From contig NZ_MOLV01000013.1 in NCBI RefSeq assembly GCF_001870785.1, positions 30,627 through 94,626 of the forward strand: 64,000 nt of DNA, written 5' to 3'. Source of the stretch: Exiguobacterium sp. KRL4. GTDB lineage: Bacteria > Bacillota > Bacilli > Exiguobacteriales > Exiguobacteriaceae. The notes under the pieces are model-generated. The model saw nothing but the letters and a program-made list of their open reading frames with translations, was not told where the DNA came from and did no database searches. Of the stretch, positions 25,434 to 34,253 are shown piece by piece. The translations under genes were made by a program, and so were the position numbers. Position 1 is the first letter of the stretch, and each line of letters starts with the position of its first letter.

Positions 25434-27179
25434 ATGGACACGACACGGACGCATTCCATCAGAACACGGTTATTACTCATCATCAGCTTGATTCTCATTC
25501 TTTTCTTTGTTTTCAGCAGTGTGTCCCTTTATCTCAACACGAAACAAACCGCCCTGTCGACGCTCAAGAAAACGGCGGAACAGGACGCCTTACGGATCGC
25601 AAAAACTGTCGATAGCGCCGCCTATCAAACATTCTTAACGAATCCGACGAATGATACGAACTACGATCAATTACGTGAATCGCTCGATCAGCTGCGAAAG
25701 CAAAACGGATTGCTGTATGCCTATACGGCGACGGTCGAACAGAATCAAGTCAAGCTGTTGGTCGATGGTCTCCCGGTCGCAGATGCCGCGAAGATCAATG
25801 ATCCGGCGACTGGTGCTGTCGCGTCCGATATGAAAGACGTCTTACAAGGTAAAACGCACGCGACAGATGTCATCGATGATCCAAAGTACGGTAAATATAT
25901 CAGCGTCTATGTTCCATTAAAAAGTTCGACCGGCGACATCATCGGGATTTTGGGTGTCGACATTGCAGCGAAGAACGTCGAGAACTTGACGACGGCTATG
26001 CTTAAACAAACTTTGCCGTTATTTATCGGACTATTGCTTGGTTTACTTGCCTTGACACTCGGTCTCCTCTACTACATACTCGGCCGGAAACTAAAGCCAC
26101 TTGAGACCCTGCAATCCGTCGCCCGGATGATTGCCGACGGAAAACTTTCGCAAGCCGATCAGACGATGCAACAACTGAAGATTCCGGCAAAAGATGAAAT
26201 CTATACGCTCGCCCGCTCGATTCAACAGATGAACGAAACACTCCGCCTGATGATCGTCGACATCAAACGGACGACGGCTCTCGTCACGGACACGAGTCAG
26301 GCGATTGATGCTGGGACAACGGAAGTCCTCGATGGTTCAACGCAGATTGCCGAGACGATGTCGGAAATCGCGACCGGTACGGAAAGCCAGACGCATACGA
26401 CTCTCGCCTTGACGGACGAAATGACCGGCTTCTCCTCGCTCGTTCAAAAGACGGCCGACGACAGTCAAGAAATCGAACAGACGGTTGAGACGATGCGGCT
26501 CGTGACCCACGACGGACAATCGCAGATGAAACAATCCGTCACCCGGATGAATACGATTCATACGCACGTCGTCGAAGCAACGGAGCAGGTCCGCCAACTG
26601 AAACAACAGTCCACCGACATCCAAGCGCTCGTGACGATCATCCGGGACATCGCGGCACAAACGAACTTACTGGCTCTCAATGCCGCCATCGAAGCAGCCC
26701 GTGCCGGTGAACAAGGCAAAGGATTTGCCGTCGTCGCGACCGAAGTGAAGAAACTGTCGACCCATGTCGCAAGTAGCGTTGATCAGATCGCCTCAATTGT
26801 TCAGCACATCACCGGGAATTCGACGCAAATGGAAGTCCGGTTCGCCGAGGCGTTACAGGAGACGGTCTCCGGTCAACAGGAAATTCAAGCGACGGACGGC
26901 TCGTTCACCCAAATCGCGGAACAAGTCGGGACAGTCGCGGCGTCTGCTGCCGGAATGCGGCAACAAATGCTTGACGTCGCCCGAACCGAAGCCCGGATTC
27001 GCAATGCCTTGACGGAAATCGCCGCTGTCGCCGAAGAACATACGGCAGGCAACGAAGAAGTTGCGGCGGCGTCCGAGCAGATGATTGCGACGATCACCGG
27101 ACTGCACGTCCTCGTTGAAACGTTAAATGAAACATCGACCTACTTAACGAATCAGACGGAGAAATTCGATCTGACGTAA
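25434..27179 (+). CDS. Methyl-accepting chemotaxis protein
   Basis: A 581-residue transmembrane chemoreceptor. TM1 is about residues 13-31, the extracellular sensor about 32-185 (Cache-like, ending [25 protein letters not shown]) and TM2 about 193-216. A HAMP domain follows ([19 protein letters not shown], about 219-237), then a long coiled-coil MCP signalling domain whose tip [20 protein letters not shown] is at about 403-422. The C-terminus has no NWETF-type pentapeptide. AGGAGG precedes ATG 25434. It is single-gene, ending in a hairpin at 27182-27223, and is probably under motility control. Confidence 0.92.
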   Translation: MDTTRTHSIRTRLLLIISLILILFFVFSSVSLYLNTKQTALSTLKKTAEQDALRIAKTVDSAAYQTFLTNPTNDTNYDQLRESLDQLRKQNGLLYAYTATVEQNQVKLLVDGLPVADAAKINDPATGAVASDMKDVLQGKTHATDVIDDPKYGKYISVYVPLKSSTGDIIGILGVDIAAKNVENLTTAMLKQTLPLFIGLLLGLLALTLGLLYYILGRKLKPLETLQSVARMIADGKLSQADQTMQQLKIPAKDEIYTLARSIQQMNETLRLMIVDIKRTTALVTDTSQAIDAGTTEVLDGSTQIAETMSEIATGTESQTHTTLALTDEMTGFSSLVQKTADDSQEIEQTVETMRLVTHDGQSQMKQSVTRMNTIHTHVVEATEQVRQLKQQSTDIQALVTIIRDIAAQTNLLALNAAIEAARAGEQGKGFAVVATEVKKLSTHVASSVDQIASIVQHITGNSTQMEVRFAEALQETVSGQQEIQATDGSFTQIAEQVGTVAASAAGMRQQMLDVARTEARIRNALTEIAAVAEEHTAGNEEVAAASEQMIATITGLHVLVETLNETSTYLTNQTEKFDLT

Positions 27180-27181
27180 TC

Positions 27182-27223
27182 AACAAGCGTCCGTCTCCCA
27201 TGAAGGAAACGGACGCTTGTTTT
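27182..27223. terminator. Terminator hairpin, one of an inverted pair
   Basis: AACAAGCGTCCGT and ACGGACGCTTGTT pair perfectly, with a TTTT tail, between the MCP and the convergent gene. Its reverse complement closely matches the hairpin at 27974-28012. Confidence 0.85.
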
Positions 27224-27250
27224 CAATGGAATCGTAACTTTAGAACGAAC

Positions 27251-27826
27251 CTACTTTTTCACGGATTCAGATGGATATTGCATCGTGCCGTTCGTTTTAT
27301 TTTTGAGCGCTTCCGGCACGATTGGGGATTGTAATGCCTGCGTCATCTGTTGCACGGAGAGATTGGTTTCGTTCGCACTTTTAAGTTCGACGGTTCCGTG
27401 TGTCGAAAAGGCAGTATGCCACTTTTCCGACTTTAAGTACCGCGTCGCGAACATGTACGGTTGACCTTTTTTCAACAGAGCATCTTCGTTGTATAGAACC
27501 AGAACACGATGACCGGCTGCATCTTTTTCGAAGCCGCCCAATTGATTGACCGTAATGTCACCGTTTAACGTTCCCTTCAAGTTTTTCTTCACTTGAACCG
27601 CATACTGTGTTTCAGGAAATCCGTCAGGACGTCTGCTGCTCACTTCCGTTATGACTTCACCTATGAATACATTATCCGCGGCACCTGCAAGAAGTTGTGG
27701 ATTCGAAAAATCCGCAATCTCATTCAGTTGACGGTGCACCATTTCAGGAGGCTTTGTCATGTTTATATAGTAGAAAGTTAAAAAACTTAAGACTACAGCT
27801 ACAGTCGTGAGTAGACCTTTTTTCAT
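27251..27826 (-). CDS. Membrane-anchored extracytoplasmic protein, unknown
   Basis: A protein of about 191 residues with one N-terminal TM or uncleaved signal segment (about residues 5-21) and an external domain. The external part contains NVFIGEVITEV, QYAVQVKKNLKGTLNGDITVNQLGG (starting about 75) and HRVLVLYNEDALLKKGQPYMFATRY, an OB/beta-sandwich-like pattern seen in other Firmicute exported proteins of unknown role. ATG 27826 is preferred because GGGGGA is about 11 nt upstream; ATG 27835 is only 2 nt from it. It sits alone between two matching hairpins. Confidence 0.62.
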   Translation of the reverse strand: MKKGLLTTVAVVLSFLTFYYINMTKPPEMVHRQLNEIADFSNPQLLAGAADNVFIGEVITEVSSRRPDGFPETQYAVQVKKNLKGTLNGDITVNQLGGFEKDAAGHRVLVLYNEDALLKKGQPYMFATRYLKSEKWHTAFSTHGTVELKSANETNLSVQQMTQALQSPIVPEALKNKTNGTMQYPSESVKK

Positions 27827-27973
27827 TCTGGACATTCCCCCTGGTTTATTCGCTTCACTTGTTCGAACCGCGTCTGATGCCGTTCATAACACCAGTATGC
27901 CATTTCTATTATTTTACAATGAGGATATCGTTATTTCTACTCCGATTGACGTTATTCTGTTGACTGGAATGTA

Positions 27974-28012
27974 AAGCGTCCGTTTCCTCGACAGGAGACG
28001 GACGCTTGTTTA
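27974..28012. repeat. Orphan hairpin matching the one at 27182-27223
   Basis: AAGCGTCCGTTTCCT and AGGAGACGGACGCTT form a long stem with a 4-nt loop. It lies between two divergent genes (starts at 27826 and 28081), so no gene ends at it in either direction. Relative to the hairpin at 27182 it is in inverted orientation, with about 30 of 37 bases shared. Confidence 0.75.
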
Positions 28013-28080
28013 TGATGAAATTTGATCTGATATTGCTAGCGGCTACATACGAACCGCTCCACCTGAAAGGATGATTGACG

Positions 28081-28482
28081 ATGAAACAAATCCATCACCT
28101 CTGTATCCAGACGACCGACTACAACGCGTCGAAAACGTTTTATGAGCAACTGGGATTCGAACTGGTCCAAGAATCCCCTGATTTCCACACCCGTGCTTTT
28201 AACAGTTGGTTGAAGCTCGGTGATTTTTACATCGAACTCCAGACGAACAAAGTCGACGAGACCTTGACGCCTTATACGAAACATGCGGCAGGTCCCGTCC
28301 ATTTCGCTTTGTACGTCGACGATTTGCAGGCAGAAGTCGCCCGGCTTGAACAACTCGGCATGCCGTTTTTACCGAAACACGGCGGCAACATCTATTTTGT
28401 CGTCGACGGTCATCTCAGTAAACTGATAGCGCCGGAAGGAACCATCATCGAGCTGCGGGATACATGGACGATTGAAGGATAA
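28081..28482 (+). CDS. VOC superfamily protein
   Basis: A 133-residue glyoxalase-fold protein. Module one is QIHHLCIQTTDYNASKTFYEQLGFEL (starting about residue 3), and module two contains GPVHFALYVDDLQAEVARLEQLG (about 70-92) and IIELRDTW. Metal-ligand candidates are His5, His73 and Glu127. ATG 28081 has AAGGATG upstream. It is a single gene with its own terminator at 28489-28528. The substrate is unknown. Confidence 0.86.
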   Translation: MKQIHHLCIQTTDYNASKTFYEQLGFELVQESPDFHTRAFNSWLKLGDFYIELQTNKVDETLTPYTKHAAGPVHFALYVDDLQAEVARLEQLGMPFLPKHGGNIYFVVDGHLSKLIAPEGTIIELRDTWTIEG

Positions 28483-28488
28483 TCAAAC

Positions 28489-28528
28489 AAACGCTTATGC
28501 CTGGTATGTTTAAGGCATAAGCGTTTTT
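28489..28528. terminator. Intrinsic terminator
   Basis: AAACGCTTATGCC pairs perfectly with GGCATAAGCGTTT around a 12-nt loop, followed by Ts; convergent genes share it. Confidence 0.88.
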
Positions 28529-28549
28529 CCGTTACAACAGAATATCCTA

Positions 28550-28924
28550 TCATTTGATTCCCAAGTTCTCGAGATACGTCGTTTCCGACTTGTCGAGATC
28601 ATCCGATACCGTTTTCAGATCTTTCCGGACGTATCGGTCACCCTGCTGTTGATAAACACTTTCTTGCAGGGGCTTCTTACCTCCCTGCACAGGTGCATCA
28701 TAGGACAATTCAATCCAGTCCCCGTCATCACTGACTTCAATCCCTGTTTCTTTTCGGACAATCGGATCGTGATTCTGCCGAACGAATTCCTCGTTTTCCA
28801 GTTTGATCACGGTCTCGATGGATGCATTAAATCTCTATTTATAGTCAGGCGCCGGTGGTTCGCGGAACAGATAAAAAATCAGTATGGCACCGAAACCGGC
28901 TATAAACATCTTCCGAAAATTCAC
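28550..28924 (-). pseudogene. Small membrane-anchored protein with in-frame amber stop
   Basis: GTG 28924 has an excellent ribosome site (AAAGGAGG, about 6 nt upstream) and opens a frame with a TM segment (MFIAGFGAILIFYLF) that ends at TAG 28835-28837 after 29 codons. The same frame then continues without a break for 94 residues to 28550 (RFNASIETVIKLENEEFVRQN and on to LENLGIK). A single C-to-T change of CAG to TAG would explain it. The downstream part lacks a ribosome site of its own. It is either a nonsense pseudogene, a readthrough gene or a base error. No family recognised. Confidence 0.75.
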
Positions 28925-28957
28925 CTGAATCCTCCTTTGACAGTTGGTCCTGACTTT

Positions 28958-29500
28958 TTAGAACCGATCGACGATCCGTAAATCAGACCGCTTGTCCCAT
29001 CCTTTATCGGTGACCCGTTTTTGAAAAATCGTATGACGCGGTAACCCTTTTGAGAACAGCGGGGTCGGGCGAATCGTCCGGGTCTGTAAATCGGATGTGC
29101 CATACGCCAGATACAACTGCAACTGTCCGTCTTTTAACTTCGCCGCAATCGCCGTCACCGTCTCCGGAAAATGCGCGATCGCGTCACAGGTCGATTGATA
29201 CGGCGGCAACTCGTTTTTCAGGTGCATCCGCGCCTGATTTTTAACGGACCACGGCAACAACTTCCATGACTTCAACTGTTCCTCATACTGTTTTTCCGTT
29301 TCTTCCGATCTATCGGTCGCGTCGTAATAGACGACATCGATGTCCTGCTCGTCGGTCAAGACCAGTCCCCAAATCAACGACCGGATGTAACCAGCGCAAA
29401 TCCAGGCATCCGGCAGTCCGAGCCGGTCGACGAGGATTAACTGTTCGCGCAGTGTTTCATTTTCGCGTAATGCATGGTGAATTTCGTTTGTTTCCTGCAT
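28958..29500 (-). CDS. Nucleotidyltransferase family protein (NTP_transf_6/DUF925)
   Basis: A 180-residue protein of the DUF925 nucleotidyltransferase-like family. The core LPDAWICAGYIRSLIW (about residues 29-44) and the acidic pair in DIDVVYYDATD (about 53-63) match the minimal nucleotidyltransferase fold; HLKNELPPYQSTCDAIAHFPETVTA (starting about 92) is the family C-half. ATG 29500 has GGGGG upstream; an extension to 29536 overlaps the neighbour. The substrate is unknown. The four-TM protein gene ends 14 bases upstream of it. Confidence 0.85.
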   Translation of the reverse strand: MQETNEIHHALRENETLREQLILVDRLGLPDAWICAGYIRSLIWGLVLTDEQDIDVVYYDATDRSEETEKQYEEQLKSWKLLPWSVKNQARMHLKNELPPYQSTCDAIAHFPETVTAIAAKLKDGQLQLYLAYGTSDLQTRTIRPTPLFSKGLPRHTIFQKRVTDKGWDKRSDLRIVDRF

Positions 29501-29514
29501 TGCTATGCCCCCAT

Positions 29515-29991
29515 TTAAGTCTTCAGCTTCTTCCACGTCTTCGGATAGGTCCGCAACTCTTTTTTCGTCGGATGCTCGGGATCGAGTACTTTTCCGCGGC
29601 GTTCAAGGATCGTATCCGTCAGTAAGAGCACAATAGCGAGCAACAGATAAACGCCGATACTGGTGAAGAACGGCAGACTCAGATTTAATACGACCGGCAG
29701 AAAAAGACCGACCAATACGATGAAACAGTAATCAATTACGTACTGGATCTGGATGATCCGCTTCATTGCCGGGTTCGGTGTCAGCGCCATATCCCGGTTG
29801 ACTTCTTTTGAGTGCAGACGGGCAATCAGGACCAGCGCAACGATGAGAACGGCGAACGGCCAGTAAGCCCCGCGATTGGCGACAATCAGGACAATACTTG
29901 TTCCGTACAATAGCGCACTCAATATGCGTTGTTTTATCAGATGCCGTTTTTCCTCCTGAATGAACCGGGTCCGCTCCTGTTTATTTTTCAT
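29515..29991 (-). CDS. Four-TM membrane protein, paralog of 35324-35743
   Basis: A 158-residue protein. A basic N-terminal helix (MKNKQERTRFIQEEKRHLIKQ-like) is followed by TM helices at about 23-38, 42-59, 84-103 and 107-126. The C-terminal tail DPEHPTKKELR corresponds to DPDHPMSKEYR in the protein at 35324, which has the same length and topology and also opens with NKQER. GGGGAGG precedes ATG 29991. Function unknown. Confidence 0.7.
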   Translation of the reverse strand: MKNKQERTRFIQEEKRHLIKQRILSALLYGTSIVLIVANRGAYWPFAVLIVALVLIARLHSKEVNRDMALTPNPAMKRIIQIQYVIDYCFIVLVGLFLPVVLNLSLPFFTSIGVYLLLAIVLLLTDTILERRGKVLDPEHPTKKELRTYPKTWKKLKT

Positions 29992-30027
29992 GGATATTTC
30001 CTCCCCTTACCAGGACGGCGGGTCATT

Positions 30028-30168
30028 TCAATGATGGATATCCAGTTCGTGATCGTTTGACGTATACGCACGATCGTCCAAAGACCGTTCCCGGTAACCG
30101 CGTCGTGCCGCTAAAATCGTCATTCCTACAGCAATCACGGCAAATATACCAATCATGATTATCGCCAT
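30028..30168 (-). CDS. 46-residue single-TM peptide
   Basis: A short ORF from ATG 30168, behind a near-perfect AAAAGGAGG site. It has one TM helix over about residues 2-20 and a charged tail rich in Arg, Asp and His (ending LDIHH). It lies upstream of the four-TM protein on the same strand. The strong ribosome site and clean TM-plus-tail pattern support translation. Function unknown. Confidence 0.6.
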   Translation of the reverse strand: MAIIMIGIFAVIAVGMTILAARRGYRERSLDDRAYTSNDHELDIHH

Positions 30169-30328
30169 TCCTCCTTTTAGAAATCCGCTACTTATATCCT
30201 ATTCGCTTCCATTTACCGGATGTCCTTTAATCAGATTAAGCAGTCATTCCGGACGATTCGTAAAAATAAATTGATGGAATTTTTAGATAATTATATCCAT
30301 TCTGAACCAAAAAGGTTCTTTAATTGTA

Positions 30329-30342
30329 TATAATGGTAAAAT
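30329..30342 (+). promoter_or_regulatory. Possible promoter -10 region of the leader ORF/permease unit
   Basis: TATAAT (30329-30334) and an extended -10 TGGTAAAAT (30334-30342) lie 50-65 bases before ATG 30395. The same TGGTAAAAT occurs before the GNAT gene at 40468. No clear -35 is seen. Confidence 0.35.
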
Positions 30343-30394
30343 AATCATTTTCAAATGAAAAATATGACATACAAATTTTGAGGGAGGAACTGTG

Positions 30395-30511
30395 ATGAGC
30401 GATGTACGTAAAAATCCAATCGTCATCCGAATGAATGAACCATCATTTATTGAACCTGTTGTTTCGTTTTTTTCTAGTCAAAGGATGATTGGAGGAACGG
30501 CTGATGCTTAA
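30395..30511 (+). CDS. 38-residue leader peptide overlapping the permease start
   Basis: A short ORF MSDVRKNPIVIRMNEP and on to SSQRMIGGTADA, with GGGAGG before ATG 30395. Its last codons overlap the start of the large permease gene (ATG 30504) in another frame, so ribosomes finishing it would reach the permease start, a coupling arrangement. It is not hydrophobic and has no recognised motif. It could be a leader peptide or the remnant of a lost upstream gene such as the missing ATPase. Confidence 0.5.
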   Translation: MSDVRKNPIVIRMNEPSFIEPVVSFFSSQRMIGGTADA

Positions 30512-33500
30512 ATTCATCTGGAATTCCTGGTGGCGTAACAAGGAGCGGTTCATCCTGCTCCTCGTCGGCGTCCTGATCGTCAGTACCGGACTCAGTTATC
30601 TGATTGGGACGACTCAGGCGAGCAACGGCACCGTCGTTGATGAACTGCAAAAGCGCTGGGGCTCGTCTTACGACATCGTCGTCCGACCGCCGGACAGCCG
30701 CAGTGTAACGGAAGACTTGAAGCTGCTTGAGCCGAACTATATGAGCGGGCTCGACGGCGGCATCACGCGAAAACAATATGAAACCATCAAACAAATCACT
30801 GCTGTTGAAGTCGCAGCTCCGATCGCGATGATCGGAAATTATTATGCAGATGCCCAACTTGGTACGTACGATTTCAAAGAGCCGGGTATCTATAAAGTCA
30901 CGATTCAAGATGTTCAGGATACCGGTTTACAGCAAGAACAACAGACGAACTCTTACTTTTTAGGAGCCGGTTGGTCCCCTTCCGAAAGTGACGGCTTAAA
31001 CCGTGATCTTTCCCCGCAAGAGTTGGGAAAACAACCACTGATGGAGTTCGGCAGTGCAACGATGCTCGCCGGAATCGACCCGGAAGCAGAAGCCCGGCTC
31101 GTCGGTCTCGATCAAGCGACAAAAAAAGCAACGAACAGCCGTTATTTCACAAAAGACGATATCGCGACAGATAACGGAAACGATGTGTGGAATATCCCGT
31201 TGATTTTAAACAGTCACGAATATGTCGATGCGTACCGCAAGTATCGTTACGAAAAAGTCGATGTTCCCTTAGTTAATGATTCGATGACCGAGACCGTCCA
31301 AGATATTATGAAAAAAGGCGGGAAGTCATATCTGAAGACGCTTCCGGTCCAACCTGCGAAAGTTTATACGATTACGACAAACGAAACCTCTAAAGAACTG
31401 GTCAACGACATTTTAAAAGGGACGGTCCCGTCTAAATCAGCCGGAAGCTTCGATTGGATGTACTTGAAGCCCTCCTCCATCGAATACCAGGCGCTGGCAA
31501 GTCCATTCGCTACCCGGTGGCCGTTTGCCTATCAGGTCACACCACAGGAAGTTCCGGAAGACGTTCAATTGGCAAAACGAACAATGTATCGAAAAGCACG
31601 AACGTTTGGTGATACGTCCGTCAATTTAAACTCCGTACCGAAGATGAAGTTAAAGTTCATCGGTGTGTTCGATCCACAGAAACTGAAGATTTCAAAGGAT
31701 CCGTTGACCGAGCTTCCAATGGAAACGTACTTCCCGGCGAAAGCCCAGTGGGTCATGGACAAGAATGAACGACCCGTTAATCCGGTCCGTGACGTCAAGC
31801 CGACAAATGACCCGTACGACTTTCTGACGAAACCCCCATCGATGCTGACGACACTCGATGCGGCGTTCAAGCTCCGCGGTGATAAAGCCATTTCGGCGAT
31901 CCGGGTCAACGTCAAAGGGGTCGAAGCGATGAATGCGTCGAGCGAAAAAAAATTGCAGGCTGTCGCTCAAGAGATTGAAGACAAGACGGGACTGATTACC
32001 GATGTGACACTCGGGTCCTCGCCGCAACTCGCCCTGACCTATCTGCCCGGCTTAAAAAATGAATCCGCTTTAGGTTGGGTCCAACAGCCGTGGATCAAGC
32101 TTGGTTCCTCGATGGCCATCTTCCAGGAAGCGAAAGTCGGCATGAGCGGTGTCATCGCGAGTGTGATTGCGGTCGCGCTCGTGTATGTCTTTAGTTCAAA
32201 CATCATCTTGCTGTATGCTCGCAAAAAAGAGTTTGCGATTTTACTGTCGCTCGGCTGGCGTCCGCGTCAATTGTCAAAGTTGCTGTTCCTCGAGGCAACG
32301 TTGCTCGGAACGTTCGTCGCTCTGATTTCCTGGACGATTCTCGGTTCGTTCTGGCTGACGACGGATCATCCGATCGCCCTCGGCCGCATCCTGTTGATCG
32401 GACTCGCCGGTCTCTTGATTTACTGGGGCGGCACGCTTGTCCCGATGGCTTTGATCCGCCGCATCCAGCCTTTTGAAAGCATGCGGTCCGGTGAAGTTTC
32501 GAAAGGCCGCCGGTTCGTCCGGTCGCAGTCCCTGCTCGGGATGAGTCTCAATCAGCTCGTGACGTACTGGCAACGGACGTTGCTGTCGATCGTCGCGATT
32601 GCCCTGCCGACCAGTCTGTTTATCTTCTTCCTTTTTGTGACGTTCCGACTGAAAGGCGTCTTGTATGCGACCTGGCTTGGGGAATACGTCGCGCTTGAAG
32701 TCGGAACGATGCATTACGTCGCGATGGCGGTCGCCCTCTTAATCGCCATCCTGACGACAACGGAAATCATGTGGCAAAACGTCAATGAGCGGAAACCGCA
32801 ACTTGCTGTCTTGAAGGCAACCGGTTGGCGCGACGGCTGGATCCGGCTGCTTGTCCTGACGGAAGGCATGTTGACCGGGCTATTCGCCGGTGTCATCGGT
32901 CTCTTGATTGCGCTCGCCATGATCGGATACGTCTACAACCAGTTCCCGGTCAACGAGTTGTTATTCCTCGGCGTGATGCTGTTTATCCCGGTCGTGACCG
33001 GTGTCCTCGGTGCCCTGTTGCCGGCACAACGAGCCGTCCGCATTACGCCGAATGCGGCGATCGGCAGTGTCGCCGTCAATACCCAGGCGACGGAACGCCG
33101 CTTTAAACTGGCGCTTGGATCCATTGGCGTCGTCCTAGTCGCCGGCGTCTCCAGCCTGTTCCTGTTTGCCTCAAACGAAGATATCGAGCAAGCACCAAAA
33201 CAGACGAAGGCGAAACCGCCTGCCGTTCAAACGACAGGTGCGAAAATCGCTGATTTAAAACAAAATGAATCGAAGAAAACAGCGGCCGTTTCGCAAACGG
33301 AAACCGATAAAAAAATCAAGAAACTGATGAAAAAAGGCATGGTGCAGACGACTCCGGGTGGAGAACGGATCAGCAATCAGTTCTTTTATGTCGATCCGCT
33401 GATCGAGACATCAAAAGAACTGGATTTAAAAGAAAAACCCGGCTACCGTTTTGTGACAGTTCCGGCGATGATGCAACAAAATCAGGATCCCCGCTCAAAA

Positions 33501-34214
33501 GGTACTGTATCCAATTATCGACCGAGCACCTATGCGATGACCGCTCCTGACGGGAAAGAGTACTTGCCGGTTGATTATGTCAATCGTAATGAAAAGGCCT
33601 GGAAGTTTAGTTATCAGTATGTTTCACCTGAAAAATCACATGTGGATCTCGTCTATCAAGTACCGGAAGATGAAAAAGTATTGGTCCTGTATGCGTCGGA
33701 CGAAGCGTTCCCGAGAACGGTCACCGTCAAAATCGAATTGCCTCCGGTAGCAAAGGCGTTGACGAATCAAGAAGAACAAGCGGTCAAACAGATGATGAAT
33801 AAAGGTGTCGTCAAGACCTATCCCGGTGATCCGCTTCAGAAGAAAGCAGTGTTTCATGTGGACGCCATGTTGCCGAATCCGCCGAAAGAGTTGAAGTTAC
33901 AACCGCGGAGCGGTTATCGACTCGTCACATTACCGTTGATTTTTCAGGATACGTTTGACGATTACGACGGAAGTTCCGTGAATTACCGTCCGAATACGTT
34001 CACGCTGCAAGCACCGGACGGAACCGAGTATGAACAAATCGATTACGTCAATCGAAACGAAAAAGCATGGAAAAATGGATTCCAGTATTATCCTCCGTTT
34101 CGTTCGCAGATCGATTTCGTCTATGTAGTGCCCGACGATCAGTCTGTTTTCGTCATGTATGCGTCAAGTGAAGCGTTCCCGAAACCAACAACCGTCAAAA
34201 TTGAACTGGACTAA
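30504..34214 (+). CDS. Giant FtsX-type ABC permease with two C-terminal extracellular repeats
   Basis: A 1,236-residue permease. TM1 is about residues 14-36, then a large outer domain (about 37-540). A three-TM FtsX core follows (about 551-660; FSSNIILLYARKKEFAILLSLGW is its cytoplasmic signature). A second FtsX core is at about 700-860 (VNERKPQLAVLKATGWRDGW). A further TM is at about 866-890. The outer tail holds two related repeats of about 125 residues (about 945-1085 and 1095-1236), each with YVNRNEKAWK, an NYRP-TY/TF motif and YAS-EAFP-TVKIEL, a DUF4352-like sandwich by appearance. Relatives work with an ATPase, but none is nearby. ATG 30504 has GGAGG 8 nt upstream; an in-frame TTG at 30489 lies before that site. 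Confidence 0.82.
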   Translation: MLKFIWNSWWRNKERFILLLVGVLIVSTGLSYLIGTTQASNGTVVDELQKRWGSSYDIVVRPPDSRSVTEDLKLLEPNYMSGLDGGITRKQYETIKQITAVEVAAPIAMIGNYYADAQLGTYDFKEPGIYKVTIQDVQDTGLQQEQQTNSYFLGAGWSPSESDGLNRDLSPQELGKQPLMEFGSATMLAGIDPEAEARLVGLDQATKKATNSRYFTKDDIATDNGNDVWNIPLILNSHEYVDAYRKYRYEKVDVPLVNDSMTETVQDIMKKGGKSYLKTLPVQPAKVYTITTNETSKELVNDILKGTVPSKSAGSFDWMYLKPSSIEYQALASPFATRWPFAYQVTPQEVPEDVQLAKRTMYRKARTFGDTSVNLNSVPKMKLKFIGVFDPQKLKISKDPLTELPMETYFPAKAQWVMDKNERPVNPVRDVKPTNDPYDFLTKPPSMLTTLDAAFKLRGDKAISAIRVNVKGVEAMNASSEKKLQAVAQEIEDKTGLITDVTLGSSPQLALTYLPGLKNESALGWVQQPWIKLGSSMAIFQEAKVGMSGVIASVIAVALVYVFSSNIILLYARKKEFAILLSLGWRPRQLSKLLFLEATLLGTFVALISWTILGSFWLTTDHPIALGRILLIGLAGLLIYWGGTLVPMALIRRIQPFESMRSGEVSKGRRFVRSQSLLGMSLNQLVTYWQRTLLSIVAIALPTSLFIFFLFVTFRLKGVLYATWLGEYVALEVGTMHYVAMAVALLIAILTTTEIMWQNVNERKPQLAVLKATGWRDGWIRLLVLTEGMLTGLFAGVIGLLIALAMIGYVYNQFPVNELLFLGVMLFIPVVTGVLGALLPAQRAVRITPNAAIGSVAVNTQATERRFKLALGSIGVVLVAGVSSLFLFASNEDIEQAPKQTKAKPPAVQTTGAKIADLKQNESKKTAAVSQTETDKKIKKLMKKGMVQTTPGGERISNQFFYVDPLIETSKELDLKEKPGYRFVTVPAMMQQNQDPRSKGTVSNYRPSTYAMTAPDGKEYLPVDYVNRNEKAWKFSYQYVSPEKSHVDLVYQVPEDEKVLVLYASDEAFPRTVTVKIELPPVAKALTNQEEQAVKQMMNKGVVKTYPGDPLQKKAVFHVDAMLPNPPKELKLQPRSGYRLVTLPLIFQDTFDDYDGSSVNYRPNTFTLQAPDGTEYEQIDYVNRNEKAWKNGFQYYPPFRSQIDFVYVVPDDQSVFVMYASSEAFPKPTTVKIELD

Positions 34215-34251
34215 AAAATGCTCTCTTCCGTCATTGGAAGGGAGCATTTTT
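34213..34251. terminator. Bidirectional terminator
   Basis: AAAATGCTCTCTTCC pairs with GGAAGGGAGCATTTT (one mismatch), with A and T tracts on either side. Confidence 0.88.
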
Positions 34252-34253
34252 AG

